Source: Coenobita brevimanus (lineage: Eukaryota; Arthropoda; Malacostraca; Decapoda; Coenobitidae). Taken from it: DNA of 64,000 bases. Location: assembly GCA_032717465.1 (NCBI GenBank), contig CM064671.1, positions 57,308,394 to 57,372,393 on the forward strand, written 5' to 3'. Position numbers and translations under genes: made by a program. The notes below the pieces were generated by a model. That model was not told the origin of the DNA. It saw only the letters and a program-made list of their open reading frames with translations, and did no database searches. Positions 11,601 through 22,862 of the stretch are shown here, in pieces. Every line of letters starts with the position of its first letter. The first letter of the stretch is position 1.

Positions 11601-12465
11601 TACATCTTTACTAATACACCTTTTGAAATCCTCCAGCAAAATCATCTGCTTAAATTTACCAAAATCAGAATCCACATTCTTAGAATTTAACCACTGCTCT
11701 AACAGATCTTCTTTGATTTTTGCATACTCAACATGGGATTGCTTATCTTGCTTGTAAGTTGTCCTAAATTTTACTCTATAGGCTTCAGGAACAAGCTCAT
11801 AGGCCTTAAGAATCAAGCTCTTAACTACATCATAATTATCAGATTGATCCTGAGGCAAAGATGCATAAGTTACTTGAGCTTTACCGGTGAGAACAGTTTG
11901 AAGGAGTACTGGCCAATACTCCTTAGGCTAATTAAAACCTGTAGCTACCCTCTCAAACAACTGAAAATACTTTGTTAAATCAGATTCATTAAAAGGAGGG
12001 ACAAGTTTAACATTTTTAGCCACATCAAAATCATCAGTGCTAGATGATCCAGTTCCACCTTGTTTCATGCGATACTCATGGTCTGCCTGAATCCTAGCAA
12101 GTTCAACTTTTGCCTGTATCTGTTCCTCCTGAATCCGAGCCTGAGATTCCGCCTCCTTAGCCTGAGACTCAGCCTGCTTAGCATTTGCCTGAAATTCAGC
12201 TTCTTTAGCACGAGCCTCCTTGCAGAGCTAGCTGTAACTTAGCTAATTCAATCTGCGTTTGCTCATTTGGAGGAGTTACATTAAACAAGCTTTTATTAAT
12301 CATGCCAACAATTTGATCTTTAGAATGATGAGAGTGAACTGCAATTCCCAATTGTTGAGCAACAAGCTTAAGTTCATTCTTTGTTCTGTTTTCGATATCA
12401 CACACTGTTTGCACATTTGACAAAAAATCTTTGGCTTCATCAAGTGTAGAAATAGTAGCCATCAT
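8661..12465 (-). pseudogene. gag-PR-INT-RT polyprotein of Gmr1-type element (frameshift, nonsense, 3' deletion)
   Basis: Translation would start at the double ATG at 12465 (MMATISTLDEAKDF). A Glu/Ala/Gln-rich coiled coil follows. Next comes a capsid region like the one from which vertebrate SCAN domains derive (11858 onward, residues 1-115 of the long frame), then a CCHC zinc knuckle (CTYCSKLGHTTERC, residues 160-173). Protease DTGA is at 262-265. The integrase HHCC finger uses H490, H497, C524 and C527. The integrase core is D561, D620, E656, i.e. DX35E. An RT N-terminal half follows from about residue 900 (CIDYRRVNQI, SKFDLLKGYWQVPM). Three lesions are visible against copy 2: an extra base at about 12221, a TGG-to-TAG stop at 11928-11930, and loss of RT after VMPY with fusion to sequence running into the LTR. 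Integrase and protease are intact by motif. Confidence 0.9.
8671..8690 (-). promoter_or_regulatory. Polypurine tract of Gmr1-type copy 1
   Basis: On the minus strand GTGGGGAGG directly precedes the 3' LTR start, the expected position for the plus-strand primer. Confidence 0.75.
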
Positions 12466-12530
12466 GAATATATCACAGTCACAAAATATCAAACAATATC
12501 CTTATGATAATATCCTGAATATCCTGATAT

Positions 12531-12540
12531 GAGGTCGCCA
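12531..12540 (-). promoter_or_regulatory. Primer binding site of Gmr1-type copy 1
   Basis: On the minus strand TGGCGACCTC begins six bases after the 5' LTR ends. The TGG matches the CCA end of a tRNA primer. The same motif occupies the same place in copy 2 (61474). The tRNA species is not assigned. Confidence 0.65.
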
Positions 12541-12546
12541 AATTTA

Positions 12547-13542
<996 letters not shown>

Positions 13543-16500
13543 GCCCAACGCCCTAATCCCGCAAAGGGTGGCCGCAGACAAAACGCCTCCAAGTCACTCT
13601 GTCACCCACCATTTGACTACCCTCCCCCCAACTCACCCCCCCTCCCTCATATACCTCTCAACTCCATCCCTCCAACTCATCCTCGGTCTACCCCTCCCTC
13701 TCCCTCCCTCCACCTCACCTACATACACCCTCTTAGTCAGTATTTCATTCTCCATTCTCTCCACATGTCCAAACCACCTCAGTGTATTTCTCCTAATCTT
13801 TTCAGCCACATCCACATCTACCCCACAACGTTCCTTCACTTCTTCATTCGTCAACCTGTCCCTCCATGTCACTCCACATGCTCCTCTCAAGTAACTCATT
13901 TCCACTGCCCTCACTCTTGACTTGTTCCCCTCTTGCAATGTCCACGCCTCGCTTCCATACGTCAGGGTAGGGATCACAATACCATCATGCAGTGACTTCT
14001 TAACTTCCATACTCACCTCCCTATTTCTCATCACTGCTTTCAGTGTACCAACAACCTTCCTTCCCTGCTGTACCCTTTCACGTACTTCATCCCCCAAAGT
14101 TCCATCCTTACTCATCACACTACCCAAGTACTTGAATGCACTCACATTCTCCATATCCTCACCATCCAACCTCACTGCACACTCTGTGACTTCATTCCTC
14201 TCAAACACCATAACTTTACTTTTGTTTACATTAACTTTCAGCTTCCTCCTCCTACACACTGTCCCAAATTCATTCACCAAACCTTGCAACTCCCATTCAT
14301 CTTCACTCAACAATACTGTATCATCAGCAAACAGCAACACCGGAAGCTTCCAAATCTCACCCTCATTCATTAGGGCCACCCCCACATCCACTGCCCTACC
14401 CTGTACCTCCTTTACAACCCCATCCATATATATATTAAACAGCCATGGAGACATTACACACCCCTGTTTCAGTCCCACATTGAGATCAAAGAACTCACTC
14501 AGCTCACCATCCACTCGCACGGTAGCCCTAGCTCCCTCGTACATACTCTTCACAGCACTCAACAATTTCCCCTCCACTCCATATATTCTCAATACCTTCC
14601 ACATGCCTTGCCTATCTATTCTGTCATAAGCTTTCTCCAAGTCCATGAAGGCAGCATACACTTTCCTTCCCTTCTCTAGATACTTCTCCACTAAACATCT
14701 TAGAACAAATATCTGATCTACACACCCTTTTCCCTTCCTAAATCCCCCTTGTTCTTCTCCAACTAGCTCCTCTGTCATATGCCTAACCCTATCAATGAGT
14801 ATTCTACCATATATTTTACCAGTCACACTAAGAAGGCAAATACCCCTATGGTTACCACACACTTCTCTCTCCCCTTTTCCTTTGTACAGAGGAACAATTA
14901 TACCTGACTTCCAGTCCTCCGGAACCCTTCCCTCTTCCCAAGCCAATCTACACAACTTCCATATCCACTCCACAACAATCTCACCCCCATACCTAAGCAT
15001 TTCACCACACACTCCATCAATTCCTGGGGCCTTTCCCAGCTTAATCTTCTTCATCGCTTCCACTACTTCCGACCTATTGATCTCTTCCTCCCTCCTCTCA
15101 TCTCTTCTTCTCCCAGCCATTCCCCAACCACTTATACTCACACTGCTCTCACTCTCTACATTCAACAAATCCTCAAAGTGCTCCTTCCATCTCCTTAATT
15201 TCTCTCTCTTCTCCACCAACAATCTATTATTCCTATCTTTCACTCCCCTACTATTTCCCCTTTCACACTGCCTTACTTTCTTTACCTCCTTCCAAAACAA
15301 TTTCTTACCCTCCCTCCATTTCACACTCAGATTCCTCCCAAACTCTTCATCCACTTTCTTCTTACTCTCCTTCACCAGTCTCTTAACCTCCCTTCTCCTG
15401 CTCACATATACCTCTCTCTTCTCTCTCTCATCTTCTCCCCTACCTCTACTCGCCAACCATTCACCATATGCCTTCTTCTTTTGTTCCACAGCTCGTTTCA
15501 CCTCATCATTCCACCATGCTGTCCCTTGCACACCCTTGCATCTCCTCCTCACTCCACAAACCGCCTCACACGCTGCGCTTATCTCTTCCGTGAATATCTT
15601 ACATACTTCTTCCACCCCTTCCATCTGCTCTAGCTCATACCTTCCCAATCTTTCTTCCACTATGCTCTTATACTCTGTCCTTTTCTCACTATCTTGCAAT
15701 TTCTCCACTCTTCTCACAGGAGCTGCTTCCTCCTGTCTTCCCCTTCGCCTCCTCAACCACTTTCTTTGCAGCTCTACCTTGGCCATCACTAAGTGATGGT
15801 CCGAGACTCCATTCCCCCACCCTCTCCACACCCTTGCATCCAACACTTGTCTTCTCATTCGCTCATCCACACACACGTAGTCTATCATTGCCTTTCGTTC
15901 AACAAGTTCACCATCCACCCTCCTCATTACTCTCCATGTATACCGGTGGATCATCTTATGACGAAAGTAGGTGTTGGCTATTGCCAACCCCTTACCAGCA
16001 CAGATGTCCACCAAAGCACTACCATTCCCATCTACATCAGCTGGCACACCCCACTGACCAACCACTCCATCCACTCGTACATTCCCAACTTTGCCATTCA
16101 TGTCTCCAATCAACAGCACTCTGTCGCTCCTCTCAAACTTGTCCATACATGCTTCTACTCTCGCCCAAAACTCATCTTTCACTCTTGCCACTCGATCCTC
16201 TGTTGGAGCATACACACATACAATCGCCCATGCTTGTATACCTACTTTCATCCTCGCCCATACAATCCTTGCACCCACTGTTCCATACTCTCTTATATTC
16301 TCCTTCCACTTCTTGCTTATCATCAGACATACTCCCTCTCTCGCCCTCTCATTCTCACTGACTCCCGCACATATACCTACACCATATTCCCATTCTCTCA
16401 TCCTTTCACCTAACCATTTAGTTTCAGTCAGTCCACATATATCCACTTTTGCATCCTCAAGCACCTGGACAATCTCTCTCTCTCTCACTTCATCATTCAC

Positions 16501-16704
16501 TCCTCTCACATTACACGTTCCTACCCTCAGAATGTCCTTTGTCCGTTCCTTAGTCGTCAACGTATGGTCCGTCCGGGTCCGAGGCGCTTTATTTGATTTT
16601 TTAGTTAGTTCTTTTTACGGGGTGGGGCACTAACCCACCACCAACCCTTTTACTCGCCTCGTACGACAAGCAGGGATACTGGGGGAGTATTCTTGAAACC
16701 CCCC
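13543..16704 (-). mobile_element. Near full-length RTE-like non-LTR retrotransposon
   Basis: A unit of about 3.16 kb bounded on both sides by (AT)n. It has a short 5' leader (16704-16561), a single long ORF (16560-13633) and an ~90-bp 3' UTR containing tttgcgggattaggg on the minus strand. Size, single EN-RT ORF and microsatellite-like 3' end fit the RTE clade. Jockey or a related clade is possible. Three other copies with the same 3' UTR lie at 3243, 5061 and 33383, all on the minus strand. Confidence 0.8.
13633..16560 (-). CDS. RTE-like endonuclease-reverse transcriptase ORF
   Basis: 975 codons without a stop. The N-terminal third is an apurinic-type endonuclease: LRVGTCNVRGV, DICGLTETKW, LLIGDMNGKVG, IDYVCVDERM and VSDHHLVMA. 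The middle is reverse transcriptase: KLGKAPGIDGV, NHRGICLLSVTGKIYGRI, QGGFRKGKGCVDQI, MDLEKAYDRIDRQG, GLKQGCVMSPWLFNIYMDG and catalytic FADDTVLL. The C-terminal domain has LTYGSEAWTL, CGVTWRDRLTNEEVKERCG and LRWFGHVERM. It nicks target DNA and copies its own RNA by target-primed reverse transcription. The frame as given begins at TTG. Upstream it stays open to a TAA about 70 bases away without any ATG, so the true start is either lost (ACG and TTG codons sit there) or internal. The ORF is otherwise intact, making this the least damaged element in the window. Confidence 0.85.
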   Translation of the reverse strand: MTTKERTKDILRVGTCNVRGVNDEVREREIVQVLEDAKVDICGLTETKWLGERMREWEYGVGICAGVSENERAREGVCLMISKKWKENIREYGTVGARIVWARMKVGIQAWAIVCVYAPTEDRVARVKDEFWARVEACMDKFERSDRVLLIGDMNGKVGNVRVDGVVGQWGVPADVDGNGSALVDICAGKGLAIANTYFRHKMIHRYTWRVMRRVDGELVERKAMIDYVCVDERMRRQVLDARVWRGWGNGVSDHHLVMAKVELQRKWLRRRRGRQEEAAPVRRVEKLQDSEKRTEYKSIVEERLGRYELEQMEGVEEVCKIFTEEISAACEAVCGVRRRCKGVQGTAWWNDEVKRAVEQKKKAYGEWLASRGRGEDEREKREVYVSRRREVKRLVKESKKKVDEEFGRNLSVKWREGKKLFWKEVKKVRQCERGNSRGVKDRNNRLLVEKREKLRRWKEHFEDLLNVESESSVSISGWGMAGRRRDERREEEINRSEVVEAMKKIKLGKAPGIDGVCGEMLRYGGEIVVEWIWKLCRLAWEEGRVPEDWKSGIIVPLYKGKGEREVCGNHRGICLLSVTGKIYGRILIDRVRHMTEELVGEEQGGFRKGKGCVDQIFVLRCLVEKYLEKGRKVYAAFMDLEKAYDRIDRQGMWKVLRIYGVEGKLLSAVKSMYEGARATVRVDGELSEFFDLNVGLKQGCVMSPWLFNIYMDGVVKEVQGRAVDVGVALMNEGEIWKLPVLLFADDTVLLSEDEWELQGLVNEFGTVCRRRKLKVNVNKSKVMVFERNEVTECAVRLDGEDMENVSAFKYLGSVMSKDGTLGDEVRERVQQGRKVVGTLKAVMRNREVSMEVKKSLHDGIVIPTLTYGSEAWTLQEGNKSRVRAVEMSYLRGACGVTWRDRLTNEEVKERCGVDVDVAEKIRRNTLRWFGHVERMENEILTKRVYVGEVEGGRGRGRPRMSWRDGVERYMREGG

Positions 16705-17275
<571 letters not shown>

Positions 17276-17368
<93 letters not shown>

Positions 17369-17425
17369 TACATAACTATATATATATATACATATATATA
17401 TATAGATAGATAGATATATACATAA

Positions 17426-17475
<50 letters not shown>

Positions 17476-17518
17476 TTATGTATCTATCTATCCATCTATC
17501 TATCTATCTATATATATA

Positions 17519-17590
<72 letters not shown>
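17276..17590. repeat. Compound microsatellite (AT)n-(GA)n-(GATA)n-(AT)n
   Basis: Runs of AT, about 36 bases of GA, GATA/TCTA blocks and AT again. The GATA and TCTA blocks near 17402 and 17483 are mutually inverted and could form a hairpin. Confidence 0.95.
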
Positions 17591-17594
<4 letters not shown>

Positions 17595-17699
17595 GGGTTT
17601 CATAATGCCAAAAGCCCAAAGTTTGTGTTGGAGGGGGGGGGGAGGCATGGCTTTCAGCGGAGGCGTCCAGTATTTTGACTGTTTAGATATGGCAACCCT

Positions 17700-17962
17700 A
17701 TTAATGAATATATAATGCCTAGACCGTCATCTTCAAGAGGACATAGCAAGAAATTATATAAGAAAACATTAATGGAAGATGTCAGAATATTCGGTTTCCA
17801 GACAGGGCAATAGATCAGTGGACTATATCACTGGATGAAGTCGTGTGTGTCAAAAACATTCACACTTCTAAAGAAAAGTATGATAAAATAGTATTAAAAG
17901 ACGGAACACAACGAGCTTGGATGAATCCTGTAAAGATACAATTAGGTAAGAATATTTTGGTA

Positions 17963-17964
<2 letters not shown>
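17700..17964 (+). pseudogene. LINE (CR1/Jockey-like) 3'-end fragment
   Basis: The broken frame reads SSSRGHSKKLYKK, EDVRIFGF, KNIHTSKEKYDK and similar, parallel to ARGHCKKLHKK, KDVRKFSFRNRAIDQWN and KTIHKFKDMYDKY in the better copy at 37143-37533. Both share the 3' sequence TGTAAAGATACAATTAGGTA and then run into (CA)n. The 5' end is truncated. Confidence 0.65.

Positions 17965-18015
<51 letters not shown>
17965..18015. repeat. (CA)n microsatellite at LINE 3' end
   Basis: About 51 bases of CA abutting the LINE tail. Confidence 0.95.
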
Positions 18016-18017
<2 letters not shown>

Positions 18018-18470
18018 AATTCACCTGGCATGCAGCCAGCCACCAGCAGTTCTAACTTTTCTTCTGTCACCAGCATACTCCATGCAAGCACCGTAGCCAT
18101 GTCCCTTCCTCCCAATTCCATGCCAACATCCAGTATAGCCTTATGACTCAGTCAGACCACATCTGCGACCACTTCTGCATCCATTGTCGATTCTTTCATT
18201 TCAACCACAAGTGTCCTGATCCAGTTGACACAAATGACACAATAACTGACACCATCGACAACAAGCCCTCATCCAGACCGACAACGGTCATCGAATTATG
18301 ACCATCTCCAGCTCTCTAAGACATCCCTTATCCCCATGAAATACAAGAATACTGACGTGCCCCAACTCTCAGACTCAGAAAGACTTCCTGTCCTATTCCT
18401 TGTTTTAACCTGTACCATGCTGGAAAAAAAAAAAAAAAAAAAAAAAACTGATACCCCTCTATGCAAGCCA
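18016..18470. other. Unassigned stretch
   Basis: No gene recognised. A 24-base A-run lies at 18424-18447. Confidence 0.5.
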
Positions 18471-18985
18471 ATTTTGGATTTTTTTTTTCTGGGTAAATGG
18501 TACATCAATATAAGATCCCTGGCACTAATAAAAGCAATCACTAATGCCAGATAGTTGGTTGAATTGAAGTTGGTGCCACTCTACTTCTGAAATCTTCGAG
18601 GTTACTGAGACAGCAGAGCAGCTGTGAGCTTGTGATTTGATTTTGGACTTTTTTTCTGGCTAAATGGGCTTTTTACATCAATATGTAATCCCTGGCTCTA
18701 ATAAAAGTAATCGCCAAAACGAGGAAGTTGGTTGAATTGAGTCAGGTTTGTGCCACTCTCTGAAATTTTTGAGGTTACTGAGAGAGCAGAGCGTCTGAGA
18801 GCTTGTGAACCGAGTTCGGATTTTTTAAATGGGTAAATGGGCTTAATACATCAATATAAGATCCCTGGCACTAATAAAAGTAATCGCCAAAGCCAGAAAG
18901 TAGGTTGAATCGAGTTAGGTCGGTGCCAATCAACTTTTGAAATCTTCAAGGTTACAGACAGAGCAGAGTGACTGTGAGCCTGCTA
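18471..18985. repeat. ~170-bp tandem repeat, three diverged units
   Basis: Units start at about 18471, 18641 and 18815. Each contains gggtaaatgg or a variant, then catcaatataagatccctgg, then ctaataaaagtaatc, then gaggttactga and gcagag. Divergence is by substitution and small indels. No coding potential is shared. Confidence 0.8.
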
Positions 18986-19108
18986 AGACTCACTCACTTC
19001 CCATGCTCCTAATTCAGTATTGTAAGCACAGTGGAGAATGATGTTAGCGAGGTATGATATTACCTTCCATTTTACTTTGGTTGTTTGCAATGACTTTCCA
19101 ATGTTGCA

Positions 19109-19178
19109 GGACGTAGATCTATGTCACTAGCGTTTTTGAAAGGGACGTAGATCTACGTCGCTAGCATGGTACGAGTTA
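19109..19178. repeat. Palindromic duplicated motif next to TTAA (possible piggyBac-type end)
   Basis: GACGTAGATCTACGTC is a perfect 16-bp palindrome at about 19144. A variant copy lies 33 bp to the left, and GAGTTAA follows at the right. Subterminal repeats like this are seen in TTAA-inserting elements. I could not find the partner end. Confidence 0.3.
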
Positions 19179-21136
19179 AAGTCATTAATCCTTGGCCTTA
19201 TCTAGCATATAGATACTGATCTTTTACCAATGCAGTCACAAAACAGTTTTTATGTCTTAGCTCTATCATGCCATTATTCCCAAATTTTGCAGTCCTTATT
19301 CCTCAACTCTCTCCAGCAGTCCTCATTTCTCACTTCTCTCCACAAGCCTAAGACCCTCTCCTGCAACGGTCTGACTGGCAACCACTCTTGGGAACATTGT
19401 CAGGAATGGGTATTGTGGAAAGCAGAGTGGGAGATCTCCGCAACACCCTCAGTGTTGCTAGATAGCAGTGCTTGGCCTTCTTCATTTGAGCTCACCCTCA
19501 TGTAAACACACTCAAGATTCAGGTCCACAAACCAAACAATACTAATTCCAGTCAGTCAACCCAGTTTGAATCCCAGAAATCAGCAACTGAACTAACATAT
19601 GAGATACCTCAGCCAAACTCAGCAACTCAAAACTACTGCATTCCAATCTGGCATCCTGATCTATCTCCCAACTTAACAACAGATCCCATCAACCAGAATC
19701 CCAGGCAAACTCTTGACATCAGAAATATGTTCCTTGGCTCAACCCATAGCTTTGCGCCTACAATTTTTCAGGCTGCTCAGAGTCTTGCATAAGCTGGATT
19801 TTCCCTTGCATTCATCCAGCAGTACCATTAGGGACCTGGGTATAGCATCAACAGTGTCAGTCATAATATAGGGGATGCTTTGTATATAACAAAAATTGAT
19901 TACATAAGCAACTGAGGATGAGGTGCAATGAAGCTTGTACTCCAGCTAGAGTATGGGTCCTTTGTTACCCAACTACGGCATGTTGAGACATCTTCAAATT
20001 AAAGTCTTGATTTTTACCGATCTCTGCTAGCGTTACAGATTGCTTATTATCACATTAGTCTCTGAATCACTCATTTTAACCAGAAGAGTCTCTCACTGTA
20101 ATTAGGAGAGAACTGGAGGAGTCTGGATTCCCAGAACGACTCTAGCAATCTTTCCGTTGGTTAACTGACCTTGGCGAGGTTTCCCATGAATCTGAGTCTT
20201 ATTCACAAACTCTTGTATATTTCTATAAACATCTTGAGATTTATTAATATGAAGGCTTATGAAATATTTCCCTCCCTTGGGTTGTCTTCGGCCCTTTTTG
20301 TTCCTGTTTCTACGAGGAGCCCCAAAGGGTCTGACAATAAACAGCATTGGCTGTTGTTTTCGATTGGATGTGGGCAGTGTCTCTCAGCAGTATCGTGTTA
20401 GTTAAAATTTTGTTTTCCCTAAATATTTCTGAATTCTACCCAGCCCATCTATTACCGGAAAGCAAAGTTATGGTTGTCATGATCAAGAGTCTTGATAAAT
20501 GAATCCTAATGATGGTATATGAATGATGAATGCTGGATGGATACTGATGAATGGTGGATGAATTACTGATAGTAACGGATAATGATTATGAAAAACTATG
20601 TTTTACTGATGATTACCAGCTAGCGAGCAATATTTACTCTCAGTTTAGTTGTGAAATATGTGGCCTGGCTCGAGCCAACCGGCACGCGAATCAGAAGGTA
20701 ATAACTTTACCCTTACGTGAAGTAGAGCAGAAATTCGTTATGCGTGTGATTCATTCACTAAATTTTATCAGCCGAAAACTCACCCATAAAAGTGTAGGAA
20801 CCCCTTCAGTCTCGAGTTTTGCAAAGGGATGTTCGACTGTAATCGGTGACTGCCTCGATTACGAAATCAAATAGATTTTCCGTTGTAACATTGTTTTACG
20901 GCATCAACTCTGGCAGTTAAACATTGGAGATTCCACCTATAATTTTAAACCAGAGGGAACTTCTGATAACATGGAGTTCGATTGCTTGTCATGCGTTCAC
21001 AAAGCGCACTTTACTGGGAGTGATAATGACTATGATAATAAGGGTTTTTGCTTCTGCATGTAGTGCTGTGAGAGAGAAGTTAATAAAGTACAGCACAGGC
21101 ATATATATTTATTATCACTGATGCATATCCTGAAAT
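19179..21136. other. Unassigned stretch downstream of the receptor gene
   Basis: The longest open frame is 107 codons on plus at 20551-20874, with no motif I recognise and no splice context. Nothing else is supported. The 3' UTR and poly(A) site of the receptor gene should lie at its right end. Confidence 0.4.
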
Positions 21137-21271
21137 TTACACAGTTTCAGATCGTGAGTCAACAAGTATCTCCACCACCAGGGTGAGGGCGGCCAAAGTG
21201 GATCCCAGGAACAGCAGGAAGAAGGGGCTCTGCAGGTGGTCCAGGCTCAGCACTACCTCTCTGCTCTTGCT
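21137..21271 (-). CDS. Ionotropic receptor, last exon (M4 and C-terminus)
   Basis: The acceptor ...ttttttcatcag lies just above 21271 and the TAA stop is at 21137-21139. The exon encodes SKSREVVLSLDHLQSP, then the M4 helix FFLLFLGSTLAALTLVVEIL, then a 9-residue tail. Phase 0 matches the donor of the exon ending at 24515. The HLQ-x-(P/A)-F motif just before M4 is typical of arthropod ionotropic receptors. The protein would be a plasma-membrane cation channel subunit in chemosensory neurons by family analogy. This terminal exon fixes gene orientation as minus. Confidence 0.8.
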   Translation of the reverse strand, partial: SKSREVVLSLDHLQSPFFLLFLGSTLAALTLVVEILVDSRSETV

Positions 21272-22235
21272 CTGATGAAAAAGAAATAAGAATTGTATTA
21301 TAATTTGACAAGAGAATGCAAAGGTGCATTCTCCTTAGTCACTACTTTGGCAAATTAATATAACATATAATATTTGGCAGTGTTTATTGATTCAAATTAC
21401 GTTGGTATTAACCTGCCCCATCCCGACCACTTTTCCACCACTGACTCCCCCCAATCCCAACCATTTTTGGAAAAATTTTTCTTTTTGGCTCAAACCTCCA
21501 CTTTTGGTGAGAAACATCGAAAATTCATAGAGAAATCGCTCACCTGAGGTTTAAAATACTCGATACAGGTAGGAGTACCTCCTTACCTTACTGGGTTATC
21601 TAACAGGCTGGCATCAAAGAAAACGAATTCTATGGGAGGATAACTATTTCACACCACTCATAAGCGGTATTTATTTATTTATTTATTTGGTACGAATTTA
21701 TATGTAGTACAAGAGTATATTGGTTTTCAAGCAGAAATATAGGCATTATAAGCATTGTTTCACTCACTAACTCATCACCATACCTGACCTTTTTTTGCCA
21801 CATTACCTGATCATCATTTCTGACTGTTTCTTCCTCTAATGCTATGTAAAGTTTGTCCTCCAGATTGTCATTGATTGGGGAATCACTCTGGCCCTGAATT
21901 TCGTACTGTGGCATGACATGGTTTTACTGGCCAGGTCACTGATAACAGGTGAATTGCTGAGACAATGGCGTGCAGGGGGGGGAGGAGGTCATGCTGGGTA
22001 AGGCATTGTCCCTGTCTGGCATCTTGTAGAGGAAGGTGTCACGTGTATACGTACCAAAAATCACTCGCGAAAATTGAAAATTGTGCAAAATGGGGACCTT
22101 GCAATTGATTCACATTTATGTACATTGACGGGATTGGCAGTGACAAAACATGTGGACGTTAAAGAACGTCGATGGGACTCCACGGGTTAAAGAGTTGCTC
22201 TTACCATACAAGAGGATATTAACTGTTTCATCCCT

Positions 22236-22313
<78 letters not shown>

Positions 22314-22796
22314 CTTAAATAAAAAAGTTAAATTAGACCATTTATGCAAATAGGAACAAATCCTTTATAATTGCTCAGTGAATGATGATTGTAACTAAAG
22401 GCTGTATGTTGACACCTTAAGCTGCATTATGGAATGCAAACCCCTAATTCTTTGTTGTCATTTATGGAAGGTTTGTGGTTATTTGGTATGATCCACCTGC
22501 ATCCCACACTATAGAGTGCAGACAGCAATAATACAGGAAGGCTAATCTCGTTTCATTGAACTCACATGCTTCAGAAATTATGGCATTGCACTTAACAGTT
22601 TATTGCTTAAGCAATGAATCATTACTTCATCCTACATTGAACAGAACCTTTGGCCGTAATGTGGAACTAGAATTAATACGTAATTGGTAACAAGGTGCCA
22701 ATATTCACTTGTATTGTAGCGAATCAGTTTGTTTCCCTATTAAATAGGTGTAAATATCATAGAGAAGAACAGTATTTCGGTGTAGCTGCAACGCAA

Positions 22797-22862
<66 letters not shown>

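Noticed and set aside
9634..11978. Plus-strand open frames across the Gmr1-type element
   Set aside because: Antisense shadows of the polyprotein.
13922..16633. Long plus-strand Ser/Pro/Leu-rich open frames
   Set aside because: Antisense shadows of the RTE-like ORF, whose EN and RT motifs are unambiguous on minus.
20551..20874. 107-codon plus frame as a gene
   Set aside because: No recognisable domain, no splice context, and long frames of this size occur by chance in the window.
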